Source of the DNA: Caulobacteraceae bacterium
GTDB lineage: Bacteria; Pseudomonadota; Alphaproteobacteria; Caulobacterales; Caulobacteraceae
Direction of reading: 5' to 3'
Length of the DNA stretch: 64,000 bases
NCBI GenBank assembly: GCA_947475415.1
Contig: CANJLH010000003.1
Span: 186,001-250,000, forward strand
The translations under genes were made by a program, and so were the position numbers. The notes below the pieces were generated by a model. The model saw only the letters and a list, made by a program, of their open reading frames with translations, was not told where the DNA came from and searched no databases. Below are positions 42,195 to 52,741 of the stretch, piece by piece (the first letter of the stretch is position 1; every line of letters begins with the position of its first letter).

Positions 42195-43982
42195 CTATAG
42201 CTTGACGCCGCCGGCCTGGAGCTTCTCGAACACCGCCTTGGTGATCTTCAGATAGCCCTTGGCTTCGTCGCGATAGTAGAGCGGGCCGGTGATCTTCGCC
42301 GGATCGTAGCCCTCCGCCACCAGGTCAAGCTTGCGCGGCTTGAAGGTGCCGGTGACATCTATCTGCGGCAGGACGCGGATGAACACCGGCTGGGCGTAGG
42401 GCGGCAACTCACGCCTGACATGCTCAGCTAGCTTGGCGATGTCGAACTCCGGCCCCACCACCAGCCCCGCCATGCCGGCCCGTCCATTGGCCTCCGGCAC
42501 GGCGACGCCATAGACGCTAGCCTCGCGAACCCCCGGCGCGCCCTGCAGCTGCAGGGCCACCTCGGTGGTGGAGACGTTTTCGCCCTTCCAGCGGAAGGTG
42601 TCGCCCACCCGGTCGACGAAGTAGAAGTAGCCGTCGGCGTCCTGGCGCATGAGATCGCCGGTGGCGAACCAGCGATCACCTCTGGCCAGAACGTTTTCCA
42701 ACACTTTCTTTTCGGATGCCGCCTTGTCCACATAGCCGGTGAAGTCCGCCCGGGCGTGCGCCCCGATTTCGCCGACACACTCGCCCACCTGTCCGACCCC
42801 GGCCTCGATGCACAGCCCGTCCGCGCCACGGGCGGGCTCGCCGGTGTCCGCGTCATACTGCACAAGCCGGACATTGAAGCGCTTTCGCAGCCACTTGGGC
42901 GCCCGGCCGATCGAGCCCTCCTTGCCGTCGAAATTGAACATCGAGACATTGCCCTCGGTGGAGCCATAGAACTCCAGGATGTCGCCGATGCGGAAGCGCC
43001 GCTTCATCTCCCCCCAGACATCCCCCGACAGGCCATTGCCGAAGGCCAGCCGGATTTTGTGACGCGTATCGTCCTCTCCGGGGTCCTGGTTCACCAGGTA
43101 GCGGCACAGCTCACCGATATAGACGAACATCGTGCAGCCCTCTGCGGTCGCCTCCTCCCAGAAGTGACTGGCGGAGAACCGCTGACGCAGCACCACCGAG
43201 CCGCCGTTCAGGAACGCCGCCCCCAGACCACATAACCCCCCGGTGGCGTGGTAGAGCGGCAAGGTCACATAGATCCGATCCTTCGACGTCGCCCCGGTCG
43301 CCGCCGCGAAACCGCGCATGTAGAGCTGGGCGCGCAGGTGAGTGATGCGGGCGGCCTTGGGCATGCCGGTGGTCCCGCTGGTGTAGATCAACAGCGCGGT
43401 GTCGCGGGCGGTCATGTCCTCCCGGACGATCCGGTCGGGCGGCAGCTGGCTGCAGCTCTTCAGCGCCTGGGCCAGATCGCGCTGGTCGCCGTGCGCCGAT
43501 CCCAAGATCCATTGTTGAATGGGCCGTTCCAACTCTGCCCTCGCCGCTTCGAAGGCCGGAGAGGTCTCCGGGTCAACGATGCAGTGAGACGCTCCCGAAA
43601 TCGCCAGGCAGTGGGCCAGCGGATGGCCGGTCAGGTTATTGTTGATCAGGGCGGTGACGACCCCAACCTTCGACAGTCCATACCAGCAGGCGAAATATTC
43701 GATCCGGTTCGGCATTAACAGCGCCACCACCTGCCCCCGGCGCAGGTTCAACCCCTTGGCCCAGTGGGCGTAGCGGTTGGCGATGGCGTCCAGTTCGCCA
43801 TAGGTGACCGTGCGTCCCTCAAACGTCATTGCGGGCGAGTTGCGATAGGTCTCCACCGCCGCCTGCAGATCATCGCAGATCAGGTTGGGGGAGTCCGGCG
43901 CGATGGACTTGACCCGCTTCAGGGTCCGGTTGAGGCCGCGCAGATAACGCCAGTCACGCTTAAGCCGGGCCTGCCAACGCAT
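42195..43982 (-). CDS. FATP/very-long-chain acyl-CoA synthetase-like ligase
   Basis: A 595-residue ANL-superfamily ligase of the FATP/VLACS subgroup. YTSGTTGMPKAARI is the P-loop, LPLYHATGGLCGLG and FYGSTEGNVSMFNFD the subgroup signatures, and YFYFVDRVGDTFRWKGENVSTTEV the hinge. The N-terminal region with a basic RWQARLKRDWRYLRGL segment may associate with membranes. These enzymes activate long or very long chain fatty acids or bile-acid-like substrates. GGAGGAG lies 5 nt before the ATG at 43982. It transcribes away from the small membrane protein gene at 44181. Confidence 0.92.
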   Translation of the reverse strand: MRWQARLKRDWRYLRGLNRTLKRVKSIAPDSPNLICDDLQAAVETYRNSPAMTFEGRTVTYGELDAIANRYAHWAKGLNLRRGQVVALLMPNRIEYFACWYGLSKVGVVTALINNNLTGHPLAHCLAISGASHCIVDPETSPAFEAARAELERPIQQWILGSAHGDQRDLAQALKSCSQLPPDRIVREDMTARDTALLIYTSGTTGMPKAARITHLRAQLYMRGFAAATGATSKDRIYVTLPLYHATGGLCGLGAAFLNGGSVVLRQRFSASHFWEEATAEGCTMFVYIGELCRYLVNQDPGEDDTRHKIRLAFGNGLSGDVWGEMKRRFRIGDILEFYGSTEGNVSMFNFDGKEGSIGRAPKWLRKRFNVRLVQYDADTGEPARGADGLCIEAGVGQVGECVGEIGAHARADFTGYVDKAASEKKVLENVLARGDRWFATGDLMRQDADGYFYFVDRVGDTFRWKGENVSTTEVALQLQGAPGVREASVYGVAVPEANGRAGMAGLVVGPEFDIAKLAEHVRRELPPYAQPVFIRVLPQIDVTGTFKPRKLDLVAEGYDPAKITGPLYYRDEAKGYLKITKAVFEKLQAGGVKL

Positions 43983-44180
43983 CGTGCTCCTCCGATCCAA
44001 CCAACTGCTGGCCCGCCCGCCCAAGGACCAGCGCCGCCACAAGTACGACGCCGGAGATTTATGGTTTCTCAATTGCTCGGCGCATATCCGGGTGTTCGGT
44101 CATGCGCCGCCTTGTCGCAGCGGCCCTATCGCTCGATTGCGGCAAATCTTCCGCCGCATGTCAGGGGAGCACGCAAAAAC

Positions 44181-44393
44181 ATGCGGTCCACGCCCACGCA
44201 GGCCATCGTTGAATGGCTTTCGGTCAGCTTCGTGCTCATCTGTTGCGCGCTCGCCGGACACCACGCCACCCAGGGCATGAACCCCACCCAGTGGGCGGGC
44301 GCCATAACCGCGGTGCTCGGCTCGCTCACCGTTGCGGTCTCGGTCCGGGTTTGGCAGCCGGAGGCGGGCGCGGAAGAACAGCGCGCCCGCGAG

Positions 44394-44399
<6 letters not shown>
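44181..44399 (+). CDS. small two-helix membrane protein
   Basis: A 72-residue protein with two hydrophobic segments (VEWLSVSFVLICCALAG and WAGAITAVLGSLTVAVSV) separated by a short His-containing loop (HHATQGM), and an acidic, charged C-terminal tail. AGGGGAG lies about 12 nt before the ATG. The family is not recognised. Its stop codon lies inside a perfect hairpin shared with thiC. Function unknown. Confidence 0.7.
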
Positions 44400-46275
<1,876 letters not shown>

Positions 46276-46310
46276 TCATACCGGCGAATAAGACGGAGCA
46301 CGGCCGGACG

Positions 46311-46406
46311 CCGCCACCCTTCCCTTCGCCGGCATGACCCGGATCAGGTTCGACGGGTCGCGGGCTCACCCGCCTCTCAGCCGCCCAAGCGCGGCCCCCC
46401 GAGGAT
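46311..46406 (-). promoter_or_regulatory. TPP riboswitch (THI element) controlling thiC
   Basis: The minus-strand transcript shows the conserved THI box: GGGGGGCC start, GGCTGAGAGG in the pyrimidine-sensing arm, and CCTGATCCGGGTCATGCCGG then CGAAGGGA in the pyrophosphate arm. It ends about 60 nt before the thiC ATG. No strong downstream terminator hairpin with a T-run is visible, so control is likely by blocking the ribosome site. Boundaries are approximate. Confidence 0.93.
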
Positions 46407-46530
46407 ATGGTTTAAGACTAGGCCTCCTGAAGAACCTGCGAAAGGCCTTGTTCGAACAATCTGCATGCCCACATCTTTGGGGTTCATCCGCCCCGACAGG
46501 CGAAATGAGAACAGACTTGGAGACCCCGCC

Positions 46531-46899
46531 ATGAACTACGCCGCTATCGCAGCCCTTGGGCTCGCGCTCGGTCTCGCCGGCGCCGCGACCGCCGCAGATC
46601 AGTGCTTCCGCACGCAGGACATGAAGAGCCACAAGATCGTAGACGACCACACTCTGTACGTCGGCGTAGGCGCCCGTGACGTCTATCGCTTCGAGATGAA
46701 AGGCGCTTGCCTGGCCGCCGCCGACAATACCGATCCGTTAGTGATCGAAACCGTCGCCGACCGCGGGACAGTCTGCACCGCGCTTGATTTGAACCTCTCG
46801 ATCAGCCGTGGCGGCATGACCAGCCCCTGCATCACCGAGCGCATCGTGAAACTGACGCCGGAAGAAGTCGCAGCTATCCCCAAGGGTCTGCGGCCATAG
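46531..46899 (+). CDS. secreted small protein, DUF6491-like
   Basis: A 122-residue protein with a clear signal peptide (AIAALGLALGLAGAATA, cleavage near AAD). The mature part begins with CFRTQDMKSHKIVDDHTLYV, and has Cys pairs at GACLAAADN, TVCTALDL and SPCITERIV, consistent with disulfides in the periplasm. This matches my memory of the DUF6491 pattern in Caulobacterales; the family name is uncertain. GGAGACC precedes the ATG. Function unknown. Confidence 0.75.
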   Translation: MNYAAIAALGLALGLAGAATAADQCFRTQDMKSHKIVDDHTLYVGVGARDVYRFEMKGACLAAADNTDPLVIETVADRGTVCTALDLNLSISRGGMTSPCITERIVKLTPEEVAAIPKGLRP

Positions 46900-46948
46900 C
46901 GCCAAAACCCCGTCGCCCTCAGGTAGTCGCCCATGTTAGGCAGACGCC

Positions 46949-47647
46949 ATGAAACTGACGCTGGGCCTATTGGGCGGAATCAGCCCCGCCGCGACGCTGG
47001 ATTTGCTGGGTAAGCTGCAGGCTCACACCCCTGTGCAGACCGACCGGGACCACATCCGGGTGATCGCGGACATCAACCCCAGCTTGCCGGACCTGAGTTC
47101 CTCGATACTGGGCGGCGGGGTGACGCTTGCGGAGATGGCCGGCGCCCTGCGCGGCGCCGGCGCCCAGGTCCTGGCGATCGCCAGCAATTCCGCCCATGCC
47201 CACGCCGATATGATCCAACGGGCTTCCCACCTCCCGATCATCGACATGATTGGCGCCGCCTGCGCCTCGGCTCGGGCCTCCGGGGTGCGTAGGGTTGGCG
47301 TTCTGGGCTCACGCGCCGCCCTGCGCCAGTATCGCGAATACCTGGCGGCCCAGGCAATGGGCCTGGTGGCGCTGCCCCAGGAAGGTCAGGCGGAGTTCCT
47401 TGAAACCCTAGAGCGCCTGAAATCCGGCGACCGCGGACCCCAAGTTCGACAGGCTATGGAAGCCGCCGCCAGCGCCCTGGTGTCAGAAGGGGCGGAACTG
47501 GTGATCGCCGGTTCCACCAGCCTGCCGCTGGTGCTCAGTCAGGAGGCGCTTCGAATAGAACTGATCGATCCGGGCGATCTGCTGGCGCGGCGTTGCGTGG
47601 CGGTGTGCCTTGGCGCCGAGCCTATGCCCCAGATGACGGCGGGCTGA
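46949..47647 (+). CDS. aspartate/glutamate racemase family protein lacking both catalytic cysteines
   Basis: A 232-residue protein of the Asp/Glu racemase fold: LGLLGGISPAAT is the family opening (GxxGGxxPxAT), and ISP-PDL segments follow. In true racemases two Cys flank the substrate, in CNTxH and GCTEL type motifs. Here the first reads AIASNSAHAH (Ser79) and the second AGSTSLPLVL (Ser189). So both catalytic thiols are serine, which should abolish cofactor-independent racemisation. It may be a binding protein or use another reaction. Neighbours, a secreted protein and a Zn peptidase, give no hint. Confidence 0.85.
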   Translation: MKLTLGLLGGISPAATLDLLGKLQAHTPVQTDRDHIRVIADINPSLPDLSSSILGGGVTLAEMAGALRGAGAQVLAIASNSAHAHADMIQRASHLPIIDMIGAACASARASGVRRVGVLGSRAALRQYREYLAAQAMGLVALPQEGQAEFLETLERLKSGDRGPQVRQAMEAAASALVSEGAELVIAGSTSLPLVLSQEALRIELIDPGDLLARRCVAVCLGAEPMPQMTAG

Positions 47648-47654
47648 CCAACCC

Positions 47655-48497
47655 CTAGAGGCTGGGCGCGCGGAACGTATCGCACCGTCGCGGGTCGCCT
47701 GTCTCCACACCGACCCGGAACCAACGCATTCGCTGTTCACTGGATCCGTGGGTGAAGGCGTCCGGCACCACGCGACCCTGGGTCTGCCGCTGAAGGGTGT
47801 CATCACCAACCGCCGAGGCGGCGCGCAGGCCATCTTCAACGTCCTTCGGGTTCAACGCCACCTGACCGGCGGAGACCTCTTCGGCGTGGGCCGCCCAGAC
47901 GCCCGCATAACAGTCCGCCTGCAATTCCAGTCGCACGGACCCTGAATTCTCACCCCGTGCGCCCATCCGCTCGGCGGTGCGGTTCTGGCCGGTGAGGTTC
48001 TGGACATGGTGGCCGATCTCGTGGGCGATCACATAGGCGCGCGCGGCCTCGCCGTCGGCGCCGAAACGGCCTGACAACTCCTGCCAGAACGACAGGTCCA
48101 GATAGACCTGCTGATCCTGCGGACAATAGAATGGCCCCATCGCCGCCTGGCCTGAGCCACAGCCGGTTGGCGTCGCCTGATCGTAAAGCACCACCTTCGG
48201 CGGGGTGTAGCGCTCGCCCTGCTGGCGGAAGATCTGCATCCAGACGTCGTCAACGGACGTGGCAATGACGTCGACGAAGCGTCCCGCCTCATCCTGCGGC
48301 GCGCCCTGGGCGCCCGCCTGCTGCTGCGGCGCGCCCTGACCAACAGTCTCCAAGGTTGTCTGCGGATCGATGCCAAAGACGAAATAGCCGATCAGCGCCA
48401 GGATCACGCCGCCGGCTCCGATTCCGCCGACCGCCCCACCGCCCATGCCCCGGCGATCCTCTATGTCGCCGCCCTGCCGTCCGCCGCTCCAACGCAT
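47655..48497 (-). CDS. ypfJ: neutral zinc metallopeptidase family protein (YpfJ-like)
   Basis: A 280-residue putative zinc metallopeptidase. The N-terminus MRWSGGRQGGDIEDRRG is a strong YpfJ-family signature, followed by one transmembrane helix (GGIGAGGVILALIGYFVFG), so the domain faces the periplasm. The zinc motif is HEIGHHVQ, and the third ligand Glu is probably in the segment with LQADCYAGVWA. Substrates are unknown. It is convergent with the racemase-like gene. Confidence 0.93.
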   Translation of the reverse strand: MRWSGGRQGGDIEDRRGMGGGAVGGIGAGGVILALIGYFVFGIDPQTTLETVGQGAPQQQAGAQGAPQDEAGRFVDVIATSVDDVWMQIFRQQGERYTPPKVVLYDQATPTGCGSGQAAMGPFYCPQDQQVYLDLSFWQELSGRFGADGEAARAYVIAHEIGHHVQNLTGQNRTAERMGARGENSGSVRLELQADCYAGVWAAHAEEVSAGQVALNPKDVEDGLRAASAVGDDTLQRQTQGRVVPDAFTHGSSEQRMRWFRVGVETGDPRRCDTFRAPSL

Positions 48498-48557
48498 ACA
48501 AGGTCCTCCCCGGGTTCCGCCCGGACAACGTGAACTGCCATCCCGCGCTTCGTCTAT

Positions 48558-48875
48558 CTAACGGCGGGCCGGCGTTTGCAACGCAGCGCGAACGCGGGCG
48601 TTCGACTCCGCCAGTCTGTCATCTGGCAACTCGGCATAAACCTGCCCAGTCATTTGCGGGTTACCGGCAGGCTTCCAGGCCGATTCGAGCGCCTGCAGGG
48701 CCGCCTCAGCGCGCTGGCGCGTTTCCAGGGCGGTCAGTTGGTTACGCAGGTCAATGTCCCGCTGCCGAGCCTGCGTCAGCTGCATCTCCAATTCGAATTG
48801 AGTCCGGAGCGCTGAGTCATCCTGAGCGACAGCCGCGGTCGCCGCAAACACCAGCGCAAGGATCAACTGGCGCAT
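48558..48875 (-). CDS. small secreted hypothetical protein with coiled coil
   Basis: A 105-residue protein with a signal peptide (ILALVFAATAAVAQ) and then a helical, charged region, likely a coiled coil (TQFELEMQLTQARQRDIDLRN to LETRQRAEAALQALE). The C-terminal part is less regular. I recognise no family. It lies 13 nt from the TPR gene, upstream on the same strand, so the two likely form an operon for periplasmic proteins. Confidence 0.7.
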   Translation of the reverse strand: MRQLILALVFAATAAVAQDDSALRTQFELEMQLTQARQRDIDLRNQLTALETRQRAEAALQALESAWKPAGNPQMTGQVYAELPDDRLAESNARVRAALQTPARR

Positions 48876-48888
48876 GACAGTCGCGTTC

Positions 48889-49449
48889 CTAGGGCCGCGA
48901 CACCGTAAACCGAGCCAATTCGTCCTTCGGCGCCTGCCATTCCGGGCTCAATGCCTGAGCCTTGAGATAGTCGAAATAGGCGGACTTGGAATCGCCGACC
49001 CCTTCATAGGCCATCGCGCGATTGTAGTAGGCCTTGGGCATCTCGGTGGGTTCGATACCTATTTCGATACCCCGGTTGAGATCCGGAAGTCCTTCTGCGA
49101 AGCGCCGCAGGCCGATCAGGGCCGCGCCGCGATTCACGAAGGCTTCGCCTAGATCGGGTTTCATTTTCAGGGCCGCGTCGAAGTCGCGCTTTGCGCTCTC
49201 CCATTCCCGGCGGCGCAGCTTCATGACGCCCCGGTTGACGAAGGTGCCGGCCCGATCCTTACGATCTAGCATCTCATCCTCGAGCGCACGGTTGCATTCG
49301 GCCTCGAACCTGAGGTCGGAATAACCGACAATCGCGTAGCGGGAGCAGGCTTCGGCGAAGCCGCCCCCAAGTACAGTGACCGATGCGAACGCGGCCGGCG
49401 CGCTCATCAGTGTGCAAAGGATTGCGAAGGGAACGGCGCAGCGGAACAT
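48889..49449 (-). CDS. periplasmic tetratricopeptide repeat protein
   Basis: A 186-residue protein. After a signal peptide (AVPFAILCTLMSAPAAFA) come about three TPR-like repeats between residues 60 and 175: AGTFVNRGVMKLRRREWESAKRD, EAFVNRGAALIGLRRF and KAYYNRAMAYEGVGDS carry the A-x-x-x-G/NRG pattern. TPR domains hold protein partners, so this is a scaffolding protein in the periplasm. It is probably co-transcribed with the small coiled-coil gene downstream. Confidence 0.88.
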   Translation of the reverse strand: MFRCAVPFAILCTLMSAPAAFASVTVLGGGFAEACSRYAIVGYSDLRFEAECNRALEDEMLDRKDRAGTFVNRGVMKLRRREWESAKRDFDAALKMKPDLGEAFVNRGAALIGLRRFAEGLPDLNRGIEIGIEPTEMPKAYYNRAMAYEGVGDSKSAYFDYLKAQALSPEWQAPKDELARFTVSRP

Positions 49450-49535
49450 GAGTTCGCTCCTGGCGTCTATCGGACGACCCTGAGCCTTGGAAGGTCAGCC
49501 CCGCGATTCGATATGTCAACTGCAACAGAACGACG

Positions 49536-50447
49536 TCAGCCACCGCGGAAGCGTCGCGTCTCATGAAGAACGATGTAGAGGCCGCTGGCCGCGACGACGA
49601 CCGCGCCCGTGAGAGTCGAGACCCTCGGGAGTTCGCCCCAAATGACCAGTCCCAAAACACTAGCCCAAAGGAGCTGGGTGTAGTCGAAGGGTGCGACCAC
49701 ACCCACCGGCGCCACGCGCAGTGATTCCGTGAGCAATAGCTGACCGGTCCCCCCCAGCAGGCCCATGACCGCCAGCCCCGCAAGTGTCGCAGTGTCCGGG
49801 ATCGTCCATCCGAATGGCGCGCCTGCCAGCCCGACGAGGCAACCGGCGATGCTGTAGTAGAAGGTGATGGTGGCCCCGGATTCCGTGCGCCCCATCTCAC
49901 GCACTGTTATCATGGCGAACGCCGCGCAGACCGCGCCAACAAGGGCGAAGGACGCGCCGGCGGGGTTCATGTGCCCAGGCTGCGGTTGGATCATGATTAG
50001 CACGCCCAGGAATCCCACCGCCACAGCCGCCCATCCATGGCGGTCGACAGGCTCGCGCAACAAGGGCGCAGACAGCGCGGTCACAAACAGGGGTGCGGCG
50101 AAGCTGAAGGCGGTCGCCTCCGTGAGCGGCAGGCGATGAAGGGCGGAAAATCCACAAAACATGCCCGAAAGCCCCACCACCGCGCGGGCGGCGTGGCCGG
50201 CAATCCGCTGGGTGCGCAACTCTCCGAAGCCGCAGGTGCGCCAGATGTAGAGCCCGACCGGGATGAACGCGAACGCGTTGCGAAAGAACATCATCTCCAG
50301 CACGCCCACGCCGCGCGCGCTGCACCACTTCACCAGGGCGGCCATCCCGGCGAGGACGAACATTGCGCAAACCCGCAGCGCGATGCCCGTAAGAGCGTGG
50401 CTTGTGAAAACCCCCTGCGGCGGACGTGAAGAAGACTCTGGCGACAC
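49536..50447 (-). CDS. EamA/DMT family transporter
   Basis: About 303 residues with ten predicted helices in two EamA repeats. Landmarks are AMFVLAGMAALVKWCSARG, FRNAFAFIPVGLYIW, LSGMFCGFSALHRLPLTEATAFSFAAPLFV and the second-repeat LLTESLRVAPVGVVAPFDYTQLLWA. Members export amino acids, nucleosides or drugs. The start is uncertain: I chose GTG at 50447; a TTG at 50483 is in frame, and none has a clear ribosome site. It diverges from the cupin gene. Confidence 0.87.
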   Translation of the reverse strand: MSPESSSRPPQGVFTSHALTGIALRVCAMFVLAGMAALVKWCSARGVGVLEMMFFRNAFAFIPVGLYIWRTCGFGELRTQRIAGHAARAVVGLSGMFCGFSALHRLPLTEATAFSFAAPLFVTALSAPLLREPVDRHGWAAVAVGFLGVLIMIQPQPGHMNPAGASFALVGAVCAAFAMITVREMGRTESGATITFYYSIAGCLVGLAGAPFGWTIPDTATLAGLAVMGLLGGTGQLLLTESLRVAPVGVVAPFDYTQLLWASVLGLVIWGELPRVSTLTGAVVVAASGLYIVLHETRRFRGG

Positions 50448-50502
50448 GCTGCTTGTCCGAGCATCATTCGCCCGTCCGATCAAGCCGCGCCAGGAGATAC
50501 AA

Positions 50503-50976
50503 ATGACCCGCGATACCCTTCCGCAGGACGCATGGAAGCATTCTGGCGTACGGGTAGTCCCCGGCGATCAGCTCGACTCAAACACGCCGCAGACGCCCGG
50601 AATGTCACGCGCGGCGGCGATCAACTTCGCCCGTGTGGGGGCGCAGAAACTGTGGGCGGGCACAGTGCATATCCACGCCGGAGCCAAGACCGGCGCACAT
50701 CATCACGGTCCGCTGGAGAGCGTCATCTACGTGATCCGCGGCAAGGCGCGCATGCGATGGGGCGCGGCGCTTGAGTTCACTGCGGAGGCCGGTCCGGGCG
50801 ACTTCATCTATGTGCCGCCCTATGTGCCGCACCAAGAGATCAACGCCAGCGATCATGAGACGCTGGAATGTGTTCTGGTACGCTCGGACAACGATGCGGT
50901 GGTGGTGAACCTGGAGATCGCCGCAGCCGAACCGCCGCAAACCGTCCTTTGGGTCGATCCGATCCACAAGGCCTGA
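50503..50976 (+). CDS. cupin domain protein
   Basis: A 157-residue single-domain cupin. The first metal motif is in HIHAGAKTGAHHHGPLESVIYV (two His, then Glu) and the second in PGDFIYVPPYVPHQEIN (His), giving the usual 3-His/Glu metal site. Such proteins may be dioxygenases, isomerases or ligand sensors; no substrate can be stated. AGGAG lies 8 nt before the ATG at 50503. Its 3' end almost touches that of queD (4-nt gap). Confidence 0.9.
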   Translation: MTRDTLPQDAWKHSGVRVVPGDQLDSNTPQTPGMSRAAAINFARVGAQKLWAGTVHIHAGAKTGAHHHGPLESVIYVIRGKARMRWGAALEFTAEAGPGDFIYVPPYVPHQEINASDHETLECVLVRSDNDAVVVNLEIAAAEPPQTVLWVDPIHKA

Positions 50977-50980
50977 AGAT

Positions 50981-51343
50981 TCAGCCGGGAACGAGGTAGG
51001 CGCAGCTTTCCGAGATCGTCGGGCGCGCGACGACAATGCGCGCAAGCCCAGGGAATTGCGGCCTCAGCCGCTCGGCGAAGAACAGGCACAGGTGCTCCAG
51101 GGTCGGACTCTCCAGGCCAGCGGTCTCGTTGAGCAGGCTATGGTCGAGTTCCGCGGCGGCGCTGTTGAGCGCCGCGCCGAGGTCTCCGAGGTCGGCGACC
51201 CACCCGACAGGACCCTGGGCTTCGCCGCGAACGGTCGCCTCCACACGGAACGAGTGGCCGTGCAGCCGCGTGTAGGGTTGTGACGGACCCTGTGGAAGCC
51301 GGTGCGCCGCATCAAAGGTCGCGGCCTTGGTGATCTCAAAAAT
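50981..51343 (-). CDS. queD: 6-carboxytetrahydropterin synthase-like protein, apparent ATT start
   Basis: QueD fold of 120 residues if translated from ATT at 51343. It matches QueD from the second residue (FEITKAATFDAAHRLP), with zinc ligands His14, His28 and His30 (RLHGHSF), then VADLGDL, ELDHSLLN and PTLEHL. No ATG, GTG, TTG or CTG lies in frame between the upstream TAG (51371-51373) and 51343. The next start, GTG at 51244, would delete all three zinc ligands. The CxxxHGH cysteine is Tyr here, and the Glu of E. coli VKET is not matched. QueD makes 6-carboxytetrahydropterin in queuosine synthesis; here activity is doubtful. Last gene of queC-queE-queD. Confidence 0.75.
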   Translation of the reverse strand: MFEITKAATFDAAHRLPQGPSQPYTRLHGHSFRVEATVRGEAQGPVGWVADLGDLGAALNSAAAELDHSLLNETAGLESPTLEHLCLFFAERLRPQFPGLARIVVARPTISESCAYLVPG

Positions 51344-51374
51344 GGGAGGACTCTTCGGAAGGCGGCGGCCCTAG

Positions 51375-52007
51375 TCAGGCGATACCGATGTATTTGTGCG
51401 TCTGCAGGCTTAAACGCCATCGAGGGTGCTTCAAGCAATAGGCGATCGCCGCCCGCGTCGACTCCTCGCGGTCGAGCCCGTCCATCGGCTGTAGGAGGAA
51501 GCTTCCAAAATCCAGCGCCTCGAACCGTGCGGGATCGACACCGGACTGAGGAAAGACAAGTTTGAGTTCCTGCCCACGGGTCTGTACCAGCGGCGCGTCG
51601 GCCTTGGGGCTGACACAGATCCAGTCAACGCCGGGCGGCGCCGCCAGCGTGCCATTGGTCTCCAACGCAATCGAGAAACCCCGCGCATGTAAGGCTTCGA
51701 TTAGCTGAGCGTCCAGTTGCAACAGCGGTTCACCACCGGTGCAGACGACCAACCGGTGATCCAGCCCGCTCGTCCAGGTCGCGGCGATGGCGTCCGCCAG
51801 CGCGGCCGCATCGGCGAACCGGCCTCCGCCCGGTCCGTCCAGGCCTACGAAATCGGTATCACAGAACGTGCAGACAGCGCCGGCCCGATCCTCCTCACGG
51901 CCGCTCCACAGGTTGCAGCCTGCAAACCGGCAAAACACCGCCGGCCGCCCGGCTTGCCCACCCTCTCCTTGCAAGGTGAGGAATATTTCCTTGACCGCAT
52001 AGCTCAT
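51375..52007 (-). CDS. queE: 7-carboxy-7-deazaguanine synthase
   Basis: A 210-residue radical SAM enzyme that turns 6-carboxytetrahydropterin into 7-carboxy-7-deazaguanine. The N-terminal [18 protein letters not shown] is typical; the cluster cysteines are Cys31, Cys46 and Cys49 in the CX14CX2C spacing seen in one QueE subgroup in place of CX3CX2[11 protein letters not shown] binds SAM and PKAD follows. The ATG at 52007 overlaps the queC stop by 4 nt (ATGA at 52004-52007), so translation is coupled. The frame upstream of the ATG is open but overlaps queC. Confidence 0.96.
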   Translation of the reverse strand: MSYAVKEIFLTLQGEGGQAGRPAVFCRFAGCNLWSGREEDRAGAVCTFCDTDFVGLDGPGGGRFADAAALADAIAATWTSGLDHRLVVCTGGEPLLQLDAQLIEALHARGFSIALETNGTLAAPPGVDWICVSPKADAPLVQTRGQELKLVFPQSGVDPARFEALDFGSFLLQPMDGLDREESTRAAIAYCLKHPRWRLSLQTHKYIGIA

Positions 52008-52741
52008 GGCGCCAACGCTGCGCGTCCGCCTTCGACCCAGGTCTCCCAGCCCTTGCGGCGCAGCGCACATGCCGGGCAGTCATCGCAGCCATGCCCCCAA
52101 GGCCGCAGCGAACCGCGTTCGCCTCGGTAACAGGTGTGGCTCTCCGCAACGATCAATTCCACCAGCGCCTCGCCGCCTAGCCCTTTGGCCAGCGCCCAGG
52201 TTTCCGCCTTCGTCAGGGCCATCAGCGGGGTCTCAAGGCGAAATTCCCGCCCCATCCCCAAGTTCAACGCCCTGATCTGTGCATCGAGGGTGTCTCGGCG
52301 GCAATCGGGGTAGCCGGAAAAGTCCGTTTCACACATGCCGCCGACCAGAACCCCAAGGCCCCGCCGGTCGGCCAGGGCTGCGGCGTAGACCAGAAACACC
52401 AAGTTTCGTCCCGGTACAAACGTGTTCGGCAGGCCGCCTTCGCCAATCTCGAACGCGCGTTCAGTTGTCATGGCGGTGTCAGCGATGGCGCCGAAGCCGG
52501 TGAGATCCAGAACATGATCCGCGCCAAGGCGTTCGCCCCATGACAGGGTCAGGCTCGCCAGACCCTCTCGCAATGCCTGACGTTGGATCATCTCGATGGA
52601 ATGGCGCTGACCGTAGTCAAACCCAACCGTCTCGACGCGACCAAAGCGGTCCAGCGCCCAGGCCAAACATACGGCGGAATCCTGACCGCCAGAAAACATG
52701 AGGAGGGCGCCCTTGTCCGTACCGGAGATCATCGGCGTCAT
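52004..52741 (-). CDS. queC: 7-cyano-7-deazaguanine synthase
   Basis: A 245-residue ATP-dependent QueC that converts 7-carboxy-7-deazaguanine and ammonia to preQ0. The PP-loop is [22 protein letters not shown] and [10 protein letters not shown] are family segments, and [16 protein letters not shown] the substrate region. The C-terminal zinc cluster is SHTCYRGE and [15 protein letters not shown]. The ATG at 52741 (MTPMISG) has AAGG 8 nt upstream. First gene of the queC-queE-queD operon; divergent from the degenerate kinase. Confidence 0.97.
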   Translation of the reverse strand: MTPMISGTDKGALLMFSGGQDSAVCLAWALDRFGRVETVGFDYGQRHSIEMIQRQALREGLASLTLSWGERLGADHVLDLTGFGAIADTAMTTERAFEIGEGGLPNTFVPGRNLVFLVYAAALADRRGLGVLVGGMCETDFSGYPDCRRDTLDAQIRALNLGMGREFRLETPLMALTKAETWALAKGLGGEALVELIVAESHTCYRGERGSLRPWGHGCDDCPACALRRKGWETWVEGGRAALAP

